Shown here piece after piece: positions 8,097 through 15,271 of a DNA stretch of 64,000 nucleotides. The stretch is from positions 124,001 through 188,000 of the forward strand of contig JAZSCT010000020.1 in the NCBI GenBank assembly GCA_045530725.1, read 5' to 3'. The translations under genes were made by a program, and so were the position numbers. Below the pieces are notes generated by a model. The model was given only the letters and a program-made list of their open reading frames with translations, did not search any database and was not told the origin of the DNA. How positions within the stretch are numbered: the stretch's first letter is position 1; each line of letters begins with the position of its first letter. The DNA is from SIG435 sp045530725. Lineage in GTDB: Bacteria > Bacillota > Clostridia > UMGS1810.

Positions 8097-8774
8097 TTAT
8101 TCAGCAGGTGTTTCTTCAGCAACTGGAGCCTCTTCAGCAACAGGAGCTTCTTCTGCAGCAGAAGCCTCTTCTACAGGAGCATCTTCTGCAACTGCAGTTT
8201 CTTCTGCAACAGGTGCTTCTTCAGCAACTACTGCTTCTTCTGCAGGTTCAGCAGTTTTATTTCCAACGAGTTCTGATGGTTCTACTCCGTTATCAACGAT
8301 AGCCTGGAGAGTTCTAACCAAAGCAGAAACAGGAGCTTTCAAGCTACCCATAATTGTTGCATACATAACTTCAAGACTTGGAGTATTGGCAAGTGAAGTG
8401 ATAGCAGCAAGATCGATTACTTCACCGTTAAGGAATCCTGATTTGATCTGAAGATTTTCGTTCTTCTTTGCAAATTCAGAGATAATCTTTGCAGGAAGGA
8501 TCGGATCTGTGTAACTGATCGCCATAGATGTAGGGCCGTTGAGGAATTCATCCATTGCATCAAGGCCTACTTCTTTGATTGCAAATCTTGTAAGAGTGTT
8601 TTTAACAACTTTGTATTCAACGTCAGCTTCACGGAGTTTTGCTCTGAGTTCAGTATCTTCACTAACTGTGAGACCTCTGTAATCAACCAGAACACCTGCC
8701 TGAGCTGTTTTGAGTTTCTCAATCATCTGAGCAACCAATTCTTTTTTCTGTTCTAAAACCTTTGCGCTTGGCAT
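8097..8774 (-). CDS. rplJ: Ribosomal protein L10 with acidic C-terminal extension
   Basis: The ATG at 8774 follows AGGAGG and gives 225 residues; a longer upstream frame runs through the leader RNA and is not the gene. Residues 1-175 are normal L10, with GVLVDYRGLTVSEDTELR near residue 30 and the helix that carries the L7/L12 dimers near 140-170. The last 45 or so residues are a low-complexity run of Glu, Ala, Val and Pro with repeated E-E-A-P-V-A units, which most L10 proteins (about 165-175 residues) lack. L10 anchors L7/L12 to the ribosome, and the L10/L12 complex represses its own leader. Confidence 0.97.
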   Translation of the reverse strand: MPSAKVLEQKKELVAQMIEKLKTAQAGVLVDYRGLTVSEDTELRAKLREADVEYKVVKNTLTRFAIKEVGLDAMDEFLNGPTSMAISYTDPILPAKIISEFAKKNENLQIKSGFLNGEVIDLAAITSLANTPSLEVMYATIMGSLKAPVSALVRTLQAIVDNGVEPSELVGNKTAEPAEEAVVAEEAPVAEETAVAEDAPVEEASAAEEAPVAEEAPVAEETPAE

Positions 8775-8811
8775 TAAGTTTTCACCTCCTAAAAAATTTG
8801 AATATATAAAT

Positions 8812-8926
8812 ATAAGAAAAACAAAATATGCTTCCCGTGACATACGAGAAGCATAAATATACATAATATTATGATAAATATGTTCCTCGGTAGGACTTAC
8901 CTTTATGCCTACTGTCTTAGGGTACT
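8812..8926 (-). ncRNA. L10 leader RNA with attenuator terminator
   Basis: On the minus strand the untranslated leader carries the conserved L10-leader core around 8882-8910 (GTAGGC, then AAGTCCTACCGAGGAAC). It ends in an 11-bp hairpin at 8828-8854, ATGCTTCTCGT with ACGGGAAGCAT, followed by ATTTTGTTTTT, which is an intrinsic terminator ahead of the rplJ ribosome binding site. This fits the known Firmicutes L10 leader, where excess L10/(L12) complex favours termination. Confidence 0.85.
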
Positions 8927-8931
8927 TATAA

Positions 8932-8960
8932 TTTATATCATACTTTATGAGATTTGTCAA
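8932..8960 (-). promoter_or_regulatory. Promoter of rplJ-rplL
   Basis: On the minus strand, TTGACA (8960-8955) and TATAAA (8937-8932) have a 17-bp spacer and lie directly upstream of the L10 leader. Confidence 0.85.
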
Positions 8961-8973
8961 CCCCAAAAATCAA

Positions 8974-9666
8974 TTAGTCAATTTTTGCAGGGTTAACTTT
9001 GATTCCAGGACCCATTGTTGAAGTAACAGCAACGGTTCTGAGGTACTGACCTTTAGCAGCAGCAGGCTTTGCCTTGATAACTGCTGAAAGCAAAGTATTA
9101 AAGTTGTCGGTGAGTTTTTCTGCACCGAAAGATACTTTACCGATAGGGCAGTGAATAATGTTTGTTTTGTCAAGACGGTATTCGATCTTACCGGCTTTGA
9201 TTTCTGTGATTGCTTTTGCAACGTCAGGTGTAACAGTACCTGCTTTTGGGTTAGGCATCAAGCCCTTAGGTCCCAAAACTCTACCGATTCTACCTACAAG
9301 ACCCATCATATCAGGTGTTGCAACAACAATGTCAAATTCGAACCAGTTTTCGTTCTGAATCTTTGCTACAAGTTCTTCTCCGCCTGCATAATCTGCACCA
9401 GCGTCAAGAGCAATCTTTACATTATCGTCTTTAGCAAATACCAAAACTCTTGTTGTTTTACCGGTTCCGTGTGGAAGAACAACTGCGCCTCTGACCTGCT
9501 GATCAGCGTGACGTGAGTCAACGCCCAATTTGATATGAGCTTCAACTGTTTCGTCAAACTTTGCAGGAGCAGCCTTTACAACCAAATCCAAAGCTTCTTT
9601 TGGATCATAAAGGTTTGTTCTTTCTACAAGCTTTGCGCTTTCAATATATTTTTTACCTCTCTTCAT
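8974..9666 (-). CDS. rplA: Ribosomal protein L1
   Basis: A 230-residue protein with the standard L1 layout: domain I residues, the inserted domain II with P-N-P-K-A-G-T-V-T, and the return through K-I-E-Y-R-L-D-K to TMGPGIKVNP at the C-terminus. It binds 23S rRNA at the L1 stalk and governs E-site tRNA release; in many bacteria it also represses its own mRNA. Start preceded by GGAGGATG-type spacing. It lies downstream of rplK and carries a hairpin motif in its leader. Confidence 0.98.
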   Translation of the reverse strand: MKRGKKYIESAKLVERTNLYDPKEALDLVVKAAPAKFDETVEAHIKLGVDSRHADQQVRGAVVLPHGTGKTTRVLVFAKDDNVKIALDAGADYAGGEELVAKIQNENWFEFDIVVATPDMMGLVGRIGRVLGPKGLMPNPKAGTVTPDVAKAITEIKAGKIEYRLDKTNIIHCPIGKVSFGAEKLTDNFNTLLSAVIKAKPAAAKGQYLRTVAVTSTMGPGIKVNPAKID

Positions 9667-9684
9667 GTCTTACATCCTCCTTCT

Positions 9685-9711
9685 GTGGTTAATCGGAATT
9701 TTTCCTCCCAC
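9685..9711 (-). promoter_or_regulatory. Candidate L1-binding RNA element upstream of rplA
   Basis: On the minus strand the mRNA reads GTGG, GA, GGAA, a 3-nt loop, TTCC, a 6-nt strand, CCAC: two short helices joined by an asymmetric 2/6 internal loop, just before the rplA ribosome binding site. The same design occurs upstream of rplK. L1 autoregulation through such a two-helix site is known; assignment here is by resemblance. Confidence 0.55.
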
Positions 9712-9751
9712 TAAATTAAGAATCTTACGATTCCGTTGTGTATTACCACAA

Positions 9752-10177
9752 CTATTCCTCTACTGTGATACCCATACTTCTTGCAGTACCGGCGATCATG
9801 CTCATAGCAGCTTCTACTGAACCTGCATTCAAGTCAGGCATTTTCTGCTCTGCAATCTGACGCAATGCATCTTTAGAAACAGTAGCAACCTTTGTCTTGT
9901 TAGGTACGCCTGAACCGCTCTGAATCTTACAAGCTTTCTTAAGTAATACAGCAGCCGGTGGAGTTTTTGTGATGAAAGAGAAGGACTTGTCCTGATATAC
10001 AGTAATAACTACCGGAATTACAAGACCTGCATCCTTTTGTGTTTTTTCGTTAAACTCCTTACAAAATGCCATAATGTTTACACCGTGCTGACCAAGTGCA
10101 GGACCTACCGGTGGAGCCGGTGTAGCTTTACCTGCTTCAATCTGCAATTTGATGTAACCTGAAACTTTCTGTGCCAT
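9752..10177 (-). CDS. rplK: Ribosomal protein L11
   Basis: A 141-residue protein with typical L11 features: K-L-Q-I-E-A-G-K-A-T-P-A-PPVGPALGQHGVNIM in the N-terminal domain, and a C-terminal RNA-binding domain ending in A-M-S-M-I-A-G-T-ARSMGITVEE. It binds the GTPase-associated region of 23S rRNA. Cotranscribed between nusG and rplA, with AAGGAGG ahead of the start. Confidence 0.98.
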   Translation of the reverse strand: MAQKVSGYIKLQIEAGKATPAPPVGPALGQHGVNIMAFCKEFNEKTQKDAGLVIPVVITVYQDKSFSFITKTPPAAVLLKKACKIQSGSGVPNKTKVATVSKDALRQIAEQKMPDLNAGSVEAAMSMIAGTARSMGITVEE

Positions 10178-10201
10178 TTAAGAACACCTCCTTACAAATA
10201 T

Positions 10202-10232
10202 GTGGTATGGCGGAATTTTTAATTCCTCCCAC
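10202..10232 (-). promoter_or_regulatory. Candidate L1-binding RNA element upstream of rplK
   Basis: On the minus strand it reads GTGG, GA, GGAATT, AAA, AATTCC, GCCATA, CCAC, with the same outer GTGG/CCAC helix, 2/6 asymmetric loop and GGAA/TTCC inner helix as the rplA element. Confidence 0.55.
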
Positions 10233-10271
10233 TCTATAACAAGCAGACAAATCTGCCTATTACCAAGTAAC

Positions 10272-10790
10272 TTACATTGCTTCTGCCTGAGTATAATCCA
10301 GTTCAAGAACTGTCTTTCTGCCAAACAGAACAACATTTACTTTTACCTTGCCGGTTGTGAGATCGATCTCATCAACAATACCGATCTGATTTGCAAACGG
10401 ACCGCTTGTGATTTTTACACTGTCGCCTACCTGGTAGTCAACTGTGATTTCCTTGATATCAACACCGAGTGCAGCAACTTCTTCTTCAGTAAGTGCCACA
10501 GGTTTTGATCCGGGACCAACAAATCCGGTAACACCGGTTGTGTTTCTGATGATGTACCATGTTTCGTCAGTCATTATCATTTTGATAAGGACATATCCTG
10601 GAAAAATCTTTCTGGTAACTACTTTTTCTACATCATCTTTCTTTTCAATAGCTTCTTCAAGCGGAACTTCCACTTTCAAGATCAGTTCTTCAAGGCCTCT
10701 GTTTTCAATAATTTTTTCTAAATTGGTTTTTACTTTGTTCTCGTAGCCTGAATAGGTGTGAACAACGTACCATTTTGCACTATCAATCAT
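10272..10790 (-). CDS. nusG: Transcription elongation/antitermination factor NusG
   Basis: A 172-residue protein. The N-terminal NGN domain starts K-W-Y-V-V-H-T-Y-S-G-Y-E and includes FPGYVLIKM and GVTGFVGPGSKP. The C-terminal KOW domain contains VGDSVKITSGPFANQIG. NusG binds RNA polymerase and links it to Rho or the ribosome. Standard position between secE and rplK. Confidence 0.98.
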   Translation of the reverse strand: MIDSAKWYVVHTYSGYENKVKTNLEKIIENRGLEELILKVEVPLEEAIEKKDDVEKVVTRKIFPGYVLIKMIMTDETWYIIRNTTGVTGFVGPGSKPVALTEEEVAALGVDIKEITVDYQVGDSVKITSGPFANQIGIVDEIDLTTGKVKVNVVLFGRKTVLELDYTQAEAM

Positions 10791-10827
10791 AATCTATGCA
10801 AAGCTAATGCTTCGGCCCCTCCTTATA

Positions 10828-11085
10828 TTATTTTAGGAAACTGAACAGATCTTTGAATGCCTGACCCAAAGTACCGTTGATCATATTTGATGAGAAGAAT
10901 GAAAATACTGCATCAAGAATAAATATGAATAAACCAACGATTATAACCAAAGCAACAACGATAAGTGTGTTGTTAACAACTTGTTTTTTGTTTGGCCAGG
11001 TTACTTTCTTTAATTCTGATTTGATTTCCTTAAAAAATTTGATAGGACTGCGGCGCTTCTTTGCTGTGTTGTTAGCGTCTGCCAT
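10828..11085 (-). CDS. secE: Preprotein translocase subunit SecE
   Basis: The ATG at 11085, eight bases after GAGGTG, gives 85 residues. It is the short single-span form of SecE: an amphipathic F-K-E-I-K-S-ELKKVTWPNKKQV segment, the conserved cytoplasmic helix, then one transmembrane helix (VALVIIVGLFIFILDAVF). It clamps SecY in the translocon. Located between rpmG and nusG as in most bacteria. Confidence 0.96.
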   Translation of the reverse strand: MADANNTAKKRRSPIKFFKEIKSELKKVTWPNKKQVVNNTLIVVALVIIVGLFIFILDAVFSFFSSNMINGTLGQAFKDLFSFLK

Positions 11086-11125
11086 AAATTTCACCTCATT
11101 TTGGTACAAATTTTAAAAAACAAAA

Positions 11126-11275
11126 TTATTTTGTTTCTTTGTGAAGAGTGTGTTTCTTACAGAAACGACAATACTTCTTCATTTCCAATCTGTCAGGATC
11201 GTTTTTCTTGTTTTTCATTGTGTTATAGTTTCTCTGTTTGCATTCACTGCAAGCCAATGTGATTCTAACTCTCAT
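11126..11275 (-). CDS. rpmG: Ribosomal protein L33
   Basis: A 49-residue protein, MRVRITLACSECKQRNYNT at the N-terminus and YCRFCKKHTLHKETK at the C-terminus. Both CxxC pairs (C-S-E-C and C-R-F-C) are kept, so this is the zinc-binding C+ form of L33. AAGGAGGTG precedes the start. First gene of the rpmG-secE-nusG-rplK-rplA transcript. Confidence 0.97.
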   Translation of the reverse strand: MRVRITLACSECKQRNYNTMKNKKNDPDRLEMKKYCRFCKKHTLHKETK

Positions 11276-11369
11276 CAGAGTTGCACCTCCTTAAAATACT
11301 GTAAATAAGTACATATAATTCACAATTTTTTTACACAAAAAAAAGAACTGCCTAAATGTCAGCATATCA

Positions 11370-11398
11370 ACTATATCACACATGTCTTTTGTTGTCAA
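11370..11398 (-). promoter_or_regulatory. Promoter of rpmG-secE-nusG-rplKA
   Basis: On the minus strand TTGACA (11398-11393) and TATAGT (11375-11370) with a 17-bp spacer, about 95 bp ahead of rpmG. Confidence 0.85.
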
Positions 11399-11428
11399 GC
11401 ATTTTTTCACCTTTTTTTGGCAAGATGT

Positions 11429-11457
11429 TTGACAATATGCAATAATTGTTATAAAAT
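11429..11457 (+). promoter_or_regulatory. Promoter of trmR-trhP
   Basis: TTGACA at 11429-11434 and TAAAAT at 11452-11457, spacer 17 bp, divergent from the ribosomal promoter. Confidence 0.65.
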
Positions 11458-11540
11458 AACCTGTGTATGCACATACATCATAAGTTCTTGAGTTTATTAT
11501 AGCATATCTTCAAGGAAAAATCAACAAAAAGGTGACTAAA

Positions 11541-12179
11541 ATGAATATCAGTTATGACTATATAACCGAATACTTAAGAGAAACCCTTCCCAAAAGCGAA
11601 GGACTTCTTTTTGAAATGGAAAAGTTTGCTGCAATCAATTCCGTTCCTATTATACAAAAGGAAGTAATGTGTTTTTTAAGAACACTCCTTTCTGTAAAGA
11701 GACCGAAAAAGATTCTTGAGATAGGTACAGCCATAGGATACTCTGCACTTGTGTTTTCTGAGTATCTTCAGCCTGACGGCAAACTTATAACAGTAGAAAT
11801 CAATCCCGACTGTGCGAGAATTGCCAGGGAGAATTTTAAAAAAGCAGGGGAAGACAGAATCAAACTTATCGAAGGTGACGGGGAAGATGTACTCAACAAC
11901 GTAAACGAAAAGTTCGATGTGGTATTTCTTGATGCAAATAAATCTCTTTATTCAAGAGGACTTCCTGATATATTGAGGATACTCAATAAGGGAGGACTCC
12001 TTATAGCAGACAATGTGTTATATAAAGGAATGACTGCAAGTCACCACCTTGAGGCAAGAAGAAAGAGAACAATAGTAAACAACTTAAGAAACTTTCTTTC
12101 TGAGATATGCGAATGTGATGAACTTACAAGTTGCATACTTCCCATCGGAGACGGAGTGTCAGTCTCATACGTAAAATAA
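11541..12179 (+). CDS. trmR: tRNA 5-hydroxyuridine methyltransferase (TrmR/YrrM type)
   Basis: A 212-residue class I SAM-dependent O-methyltransferase of the COG4122 type. The SAM site EIGTAIGYSAL is near residue 60, followed by the acidic VEINPD loop and DVVFLDANKS near residue 130; GGLLIADNVLYKG is the family's metal/catalytic region. The ATG at 11541 is preferred over the upstream GTG at 11532, because AGGTGA forms its ribosome binding site. A U32 peptidase-family gene follows 38 bp later. In Bacillus subtilis the same neighbours (yrrM, yrrN, yrrO) make 5-methoxyuridine at tRNA position 34. Role by homology and context. Confidence 0.82.
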   Translation: MNISYDYITEYLRETLPKSEGLLFEMEKFAAINSVPIIQKEVMCFLRTLLSVKRPKKILEIGTAIGYSALVFSEYLQPDGKLITVEINPDCARIARENFKKAGEDRIKLIEGDGEDVLNNVNEKFDVVFLDANKSLYSRGLPDILRILNKGGLLIADNVLYKGMTASHHLEARRKRTIVNNLRNFLSEICECDELTSCILPIGDGVSVSYVK

Positions 12180-12217
12180 TTACTGTATATTATATATAAG
12201 GAAAGGAAACTTTCATA

Positions 12218-13441
12218 ATGAACAAAGTGGAATTACTCGCTCCTGCAGGGAGCCTTGAAAAACTTAAATACGCCATCAGTTATGGTGCCGATGCGGTATA
12301 TATCGGCGGAGAGGCATTTTCTCTGAGAGTGGCAGCCAAGAATTTTTCAAATGAAGAAATAAAAGAGGGAGTGGAATTTGCCCACCAAAGAGGAAAAAAG
12401 GTATATATAGCCGCAAATATATTTCCTCACAACAGAGATCTTGATGAATACAGAGAGTATATGAAGGAAATTGCCCAAATAGGTGTTGACGGAGTAATCA
12501 TATCTGATCTTGGTGCCTTTGCCGTTGCAAAGGAAGCGGCACCAAATCTTGAAATCCATGTAAGTACCCAGGCAAATAATATTAACTATATGAGTGCACG
12601 TATGTGGTATCAACTTGGAGCAAAGAGAGTGGTTCTTGCAAGAGAAATGTCCTTTGAAGAAATAAAGGAAATAAGAGAAAAAATTCCTGAAGATATGGAG
12701 ATAGAGTGCTTTGTGCACGGGGCAATGTGTATATCCTATTCGGGAAGATGCCTTCTTTCAAACTATATGACAGAAAGAGATTCAAATCAGGGAGCGTGTT
12801 CACATCCCTGCAGATGGAAATACAGCCTTGTGGAAGAGCAACGCCCGGGTGAGTATATGCCTGTGTATGAAAATGACAGGGGAACTTTTATATTCAATTC
12901 AAAGGACCTTTGTATGATAGAACACATTCCTGAGATTATTAAGTCGGGGATAACAAGCCTCAAGATTGAAGGCAGAGTGAAGAATGAACTTTATGTTGCA
13001 ACTGTTGTGAAAGCCTACAGAGAAGCACTTGATAAGTATTATGAAGATCCTGACAACTATGAGTTTGATCCCAAATGGCTTGATGAACTGAAAAACATCA
13101 GCCACCGCCGTTATACTACAGGCTTTTATATGGGTAAGCCTTCAGGCAATGAGCAGGTCTATGATTCAAGCACATATATTCAGGAATATATTACAGTTGC
13201 AGTAGTGAAGGACTACAATCCTGATACAAAGACAGCCACATTAGAGCAGAGAAACAGATTCTTCAAAGGTGACGAAGTGGAATTTATCACACCTGGAGAG
13301 GATATATCCCCATACAAGATAGAATATATGTGTGATGAAGATGGATGCGAAGTGGAAGTAGCACCTCATCCAAAACAGATAATAAAGATAAAAACAGATG
13401 TACCGCTTACTGAGTATAGTATAGTAAGAATGAAAAAGTAA
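12218..13441 (+). CDS. trhP: U32-family protein, tRNA wobble-uridine hydroxylation (TrhP type)
   Basis: A 407-residue protein of the YegQ/YrrO group, starting V-E-L-L-A-P-A-G-S-L-E-K-L-K. The U32 signature with its four-cysteine cluster is present: E-C-F-V-H-GAMCISYSGRCLLS, then GACSHPCRWKY. A C-terminal beta-barrel follows (residues about 325-407). Although annotated as peptidases, members of this branch are needed for prephenate-dependent formation of 5-hydroxyuridine at tRNA position 34, the substrate of the methyltransferase encoded just upstream. The ATG follows AAGGAAAGG. The operon ends with a strong terminator. Confidence 0.82.
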   Translation: MNKVELLAPAGSLEKLKYAISYGADAVYIGGEAFSLRVAAKNFSNEEIKEGVEFAHQRGKKVYIAANIFPHNRDLDEYREYMKEIAQIGVDGVIISDLGAFAVAKEAAPNLEIHVSTQANNINYMSARMWYQLGAKRVVLAREMSFEEIKEIREKIPEDMEIECFVHGAMCISYSGRCLLSNYMTERDSNQGACSHPCRWKYSLVEEQRPGEYMPVYENDRGTFIFNSKDLCMIEHIPEIIKSGITSLKIEGRVKNELYVATVVKAYREALDKYYEDPDNYEFDPKWLDELKNISHRRYTTGFYMGKPSGNEQVYDSSTYIQEYITVAVVKDYNPDTKTATLEQRNRFFKGDEVEFITPGEDISPYKIEYMCDEDGCEVEVAPHPKQIIKIKTDVPLTEYSIVRMKK

Positions 13442-13444
13442 CAA

Positions 13445-13475
13445 AAAACCGAGGAAATTTTTCCTCGGTTTTTTC
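13445..13475 (+). terminator. Terminator of trmR-trhP
   Basis: AAAACCGAGGAAA pairs with TTTCCTCGGTTTT at 13445-13472, followed by a T run. Confidence 0.9.
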
Positions 13476-13499
13476 TGTGAAAAAAGTATTACTTTCTTG

Positions 13500-13524
13500 A
13501 GACACAGGGACGGTTCTGTTGTCT
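13500..13524. repeat. Isolated REP-like hairpin
   Basis: The element contains GACACAGGGACGGTTCTG and folds as an imperfect hairpin: AGAC with GTCT, a bulged T, then ACAG with CTGT, closing on GGACGG. Very similar sequences occur as dispersed repeats beside IS200-like (RAYT) transposases in many genomes. Only one copy is in this window and no transposase is near. Confidence 0.5.
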
Positions 13525-13581
13525 TTTTATTGTAACATATCTTTTTAACTATATTAATTTAAAGAGAGGTATCTTATGTTC

Positions 13582-13608
13582 ATAAATGCAGTATATGTGC
13601 ATATATAT
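13582..13608 (+). promoter_or_regulatory. Possible sigma-E promoter for sipL
   Basis: ATA at 13582-13584 and CATATATAT at 13600-13608 are 15 bp apart, a loose match to the sporulation sigma-E pattern. No good sigma-A promoter is visible here. Confidence 0.35.
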
Positions 13609-13635
13609 TAAAAAAAGATGTTTGGAGGAGAATGT

Positions 13636-15174
13636 ATGCCATTTAATTCAGAATATTCAAATACGGTATTAAACAGCCTTACAGAGGACAAAGTATATCT
13701 TACCAATACAGGATGCGATATTGTAGTACCTGACTCAAAGCCTGATGTTATAAAGATCATTTCGGTTACGGCAAGAGCAGATGTGAAAGAAATCAGCGTC
13801 AAAAAAGACCGTATCACTTTTCTCGGATGTATAAATTATGATATAGTATATTTTTCTGATTCGGAATCGGACAGAATAAAGACCATTTTGTATCAGGCGC
13901 CATTGTCTCATCAGGATGATTTTTTTAACTTTGAAGAAGGGGACAGTATTTCTGTGGAAACTGTATGTCACAAATGCAGTTTCAGTCTTAATAACAGTCG
14001 CAAAATCTCCGTATCAAACCTTGTGGAATTCAAAGTATATGCAATACATAACAAAATGACAGATATGGCAGGAATAGATTGCAGCGGATATACGTTACCC
14101 TGTCTCAAAGACAGAATAACTCCTATCAACCGTATGATGTGCATCAATGACAGATTTACTGTGGAAGACAATATAGAGGCAGATGCAGGAGATATCTGTG
14201 AGGTTATAAAGGTTCATTCCTATGTCACAGACAGAGAATATAAGGTTATAAGCAACAAAACCTTTGTGAAGGGAATGCTCAATACAAATGTGATTTTTTA
14301 TGATGAAGAAATGAGAATCAATTCCCGCACACATCTTACGGAATTTTCTGAAGTGATAGAGACGAGAAATCTTACTCAGGATATGATTCTGGATATTTCT
14401 TTTGAGGTAGTGCATGCAGCAGCAGAAATATACCGGGATACGGGGATTTGTGATGTGAATATCAGTTCAGAGGTAAGGGTGACTCTTTCGGCATATGAAG
14501 AACTTGATATGGATATCATAAGCGATATATACTGTCCTGACTGTAAGACAAATATCACTAAGGATAAACTTAATGTACTGGAACTTGTGGCAATGGGAGA
14601 GGAAAGGATTACTTTAAAGGAAGTATTTGACTTTGAAAAGGACAAATGTGACAAAATTGCACTTGTGGAATGTGATGTGAAAATCAAGGAAAAAAAGACG
14701 GATAAAGAAAAGATAAGAACATGGGGAATTGTAACCCTTACCATTCTCCATATAGGCGATAACAATTCAATGATATATTCTGCCACAAAAGATGTGGAAT
14801 TTGAAAGTATCACAGATGCATTGGGATGTGCAGATGATGATACGGTAAGCACAAGGGCTTATTGCGGTGAAACAGACATTAAGTATTTACCCGGAAACAA
14901 GGCGGAGATATCAGTCCCTCTCACTATGGAGCATACCGTATTAAGAAAAGTGAACCGTGAGTATATAAAGAGTGTGACTCTTGATGAAGAATGCCATTAT
15001 GACAGATCAAAGGAAGCAAGTATTACAATACATTTCGCAAAGGATGATGACAGTCTGTGGAATATAGCAAAAAACTACCACACCACAGTAGAGGAAATCG
15101 TAAGAGTAAACAACCTTGATGAAAAGATTCCCTTAAAGAACAGACAACTTCTTTTGATTCCAAAACATATTTAA
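13636..15174 (+). CDS. sipL: SPOCS (DUF3794)-LysM spore morphogenetic protein, SipL-like
   Basis: The ATG at 13636 lies six bases after GGAGGA and is preferred to 13618; it gives 512 residues. Repeated beta-rich SPOCS/DUF3794 units are visible, with core motifs such as GCDIVVPDSKPDVIKIIS near residue 28 and ITFLGCINYDIVYFSD near residue 60. A C-terminal LysM domain (DDSLWNIAKNYHTTVEEIVR) occupies about residues 463-512. This is the architecture and length of Clostridioides difficile SipL, which binds SpoIVA and attaches the coat to the forespore. No signal peptide, as expected for a mother-cell protein. Followed by its own terminator. Confidence 0.8.
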   Translation: MPFNSEYSNTVLNSLTEDKVYLTNTGCDIVVPDSKPDVIKIISVTARADVKEISVKKDRITFLGCINYDIVYFSDSESDRIKTILYQAPLSHQDDFFNFEEGDSISVETVCHKCSFSLNNSRKISVSNLVEFKVYAIHNKMTDMAGIDCSGYTLPCLKDRITPINRMMCINDRFTVEDNIEADAGDICEVIKVHSYVTDREYKVISNKTFVKGMLNTNVIFYDEEMRINSRTHLTEFSEVIETRNLTQDMILDISFEVVHAAAEIYRDTGICDVNISSEVRVTLSAYEELDMDIISDIYCPDCKTNITKDKLNVLELVAMGEERITLKEVFDFEKDKCDKIALVECDVKIKEKKTDKEKIRTWGIVTLTILHIGDNNSMIYSATKDVEFESITDALGCADDDTVSTRAYCGETDIKYLPGNKAEISVPLTMEHTVLRKVNREYIKSVTLDEECHYDRSKEASITIHFAKDDDSLWNIAKNYHTTVEEIVRVNNLDEKIPLKNRQLLLIPKHI

Positions 15175-15188
15175 AAAATTTCATTTGT

Positions 15189-15224
15189 GTCGGATGTGAC
15201 TTGTTGCATCCGGCATATTTTTTT
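15189..15224 (+). terminator. Terminator of sipL
   Basis: GTCGGATG pairs with CATCCGGC across a 10-nt loop, followed by ATATTTTTTTG. Confidence 0.8.
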
Positions 15225-15271
15225 GTTTGTTTCGCATACTAAACAAAAAGATAATAAAAAAGGGGATTAAA

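Noticed and set aside
8097..8276. Plus-strand open frames rich in Gln/Leu or Phe/Cys opposite rplJ
   Set aside because: They are shadows of the repetitive L10 tail on the other strand, with no ribosome binding site.
8775..8966. Upstream extension of rplJ by 64 codons
   Set aside because: The stretch is the L10 leader RNA with its promoter and attenuator, and the ATG at 8774 follows AGGAGG.
13445..13530. Possible insertion sequence end between trhP and sipL
   Set aside because: Only a terminator hairpin and one REP-like hairpin are present; no transposase or target duplication.
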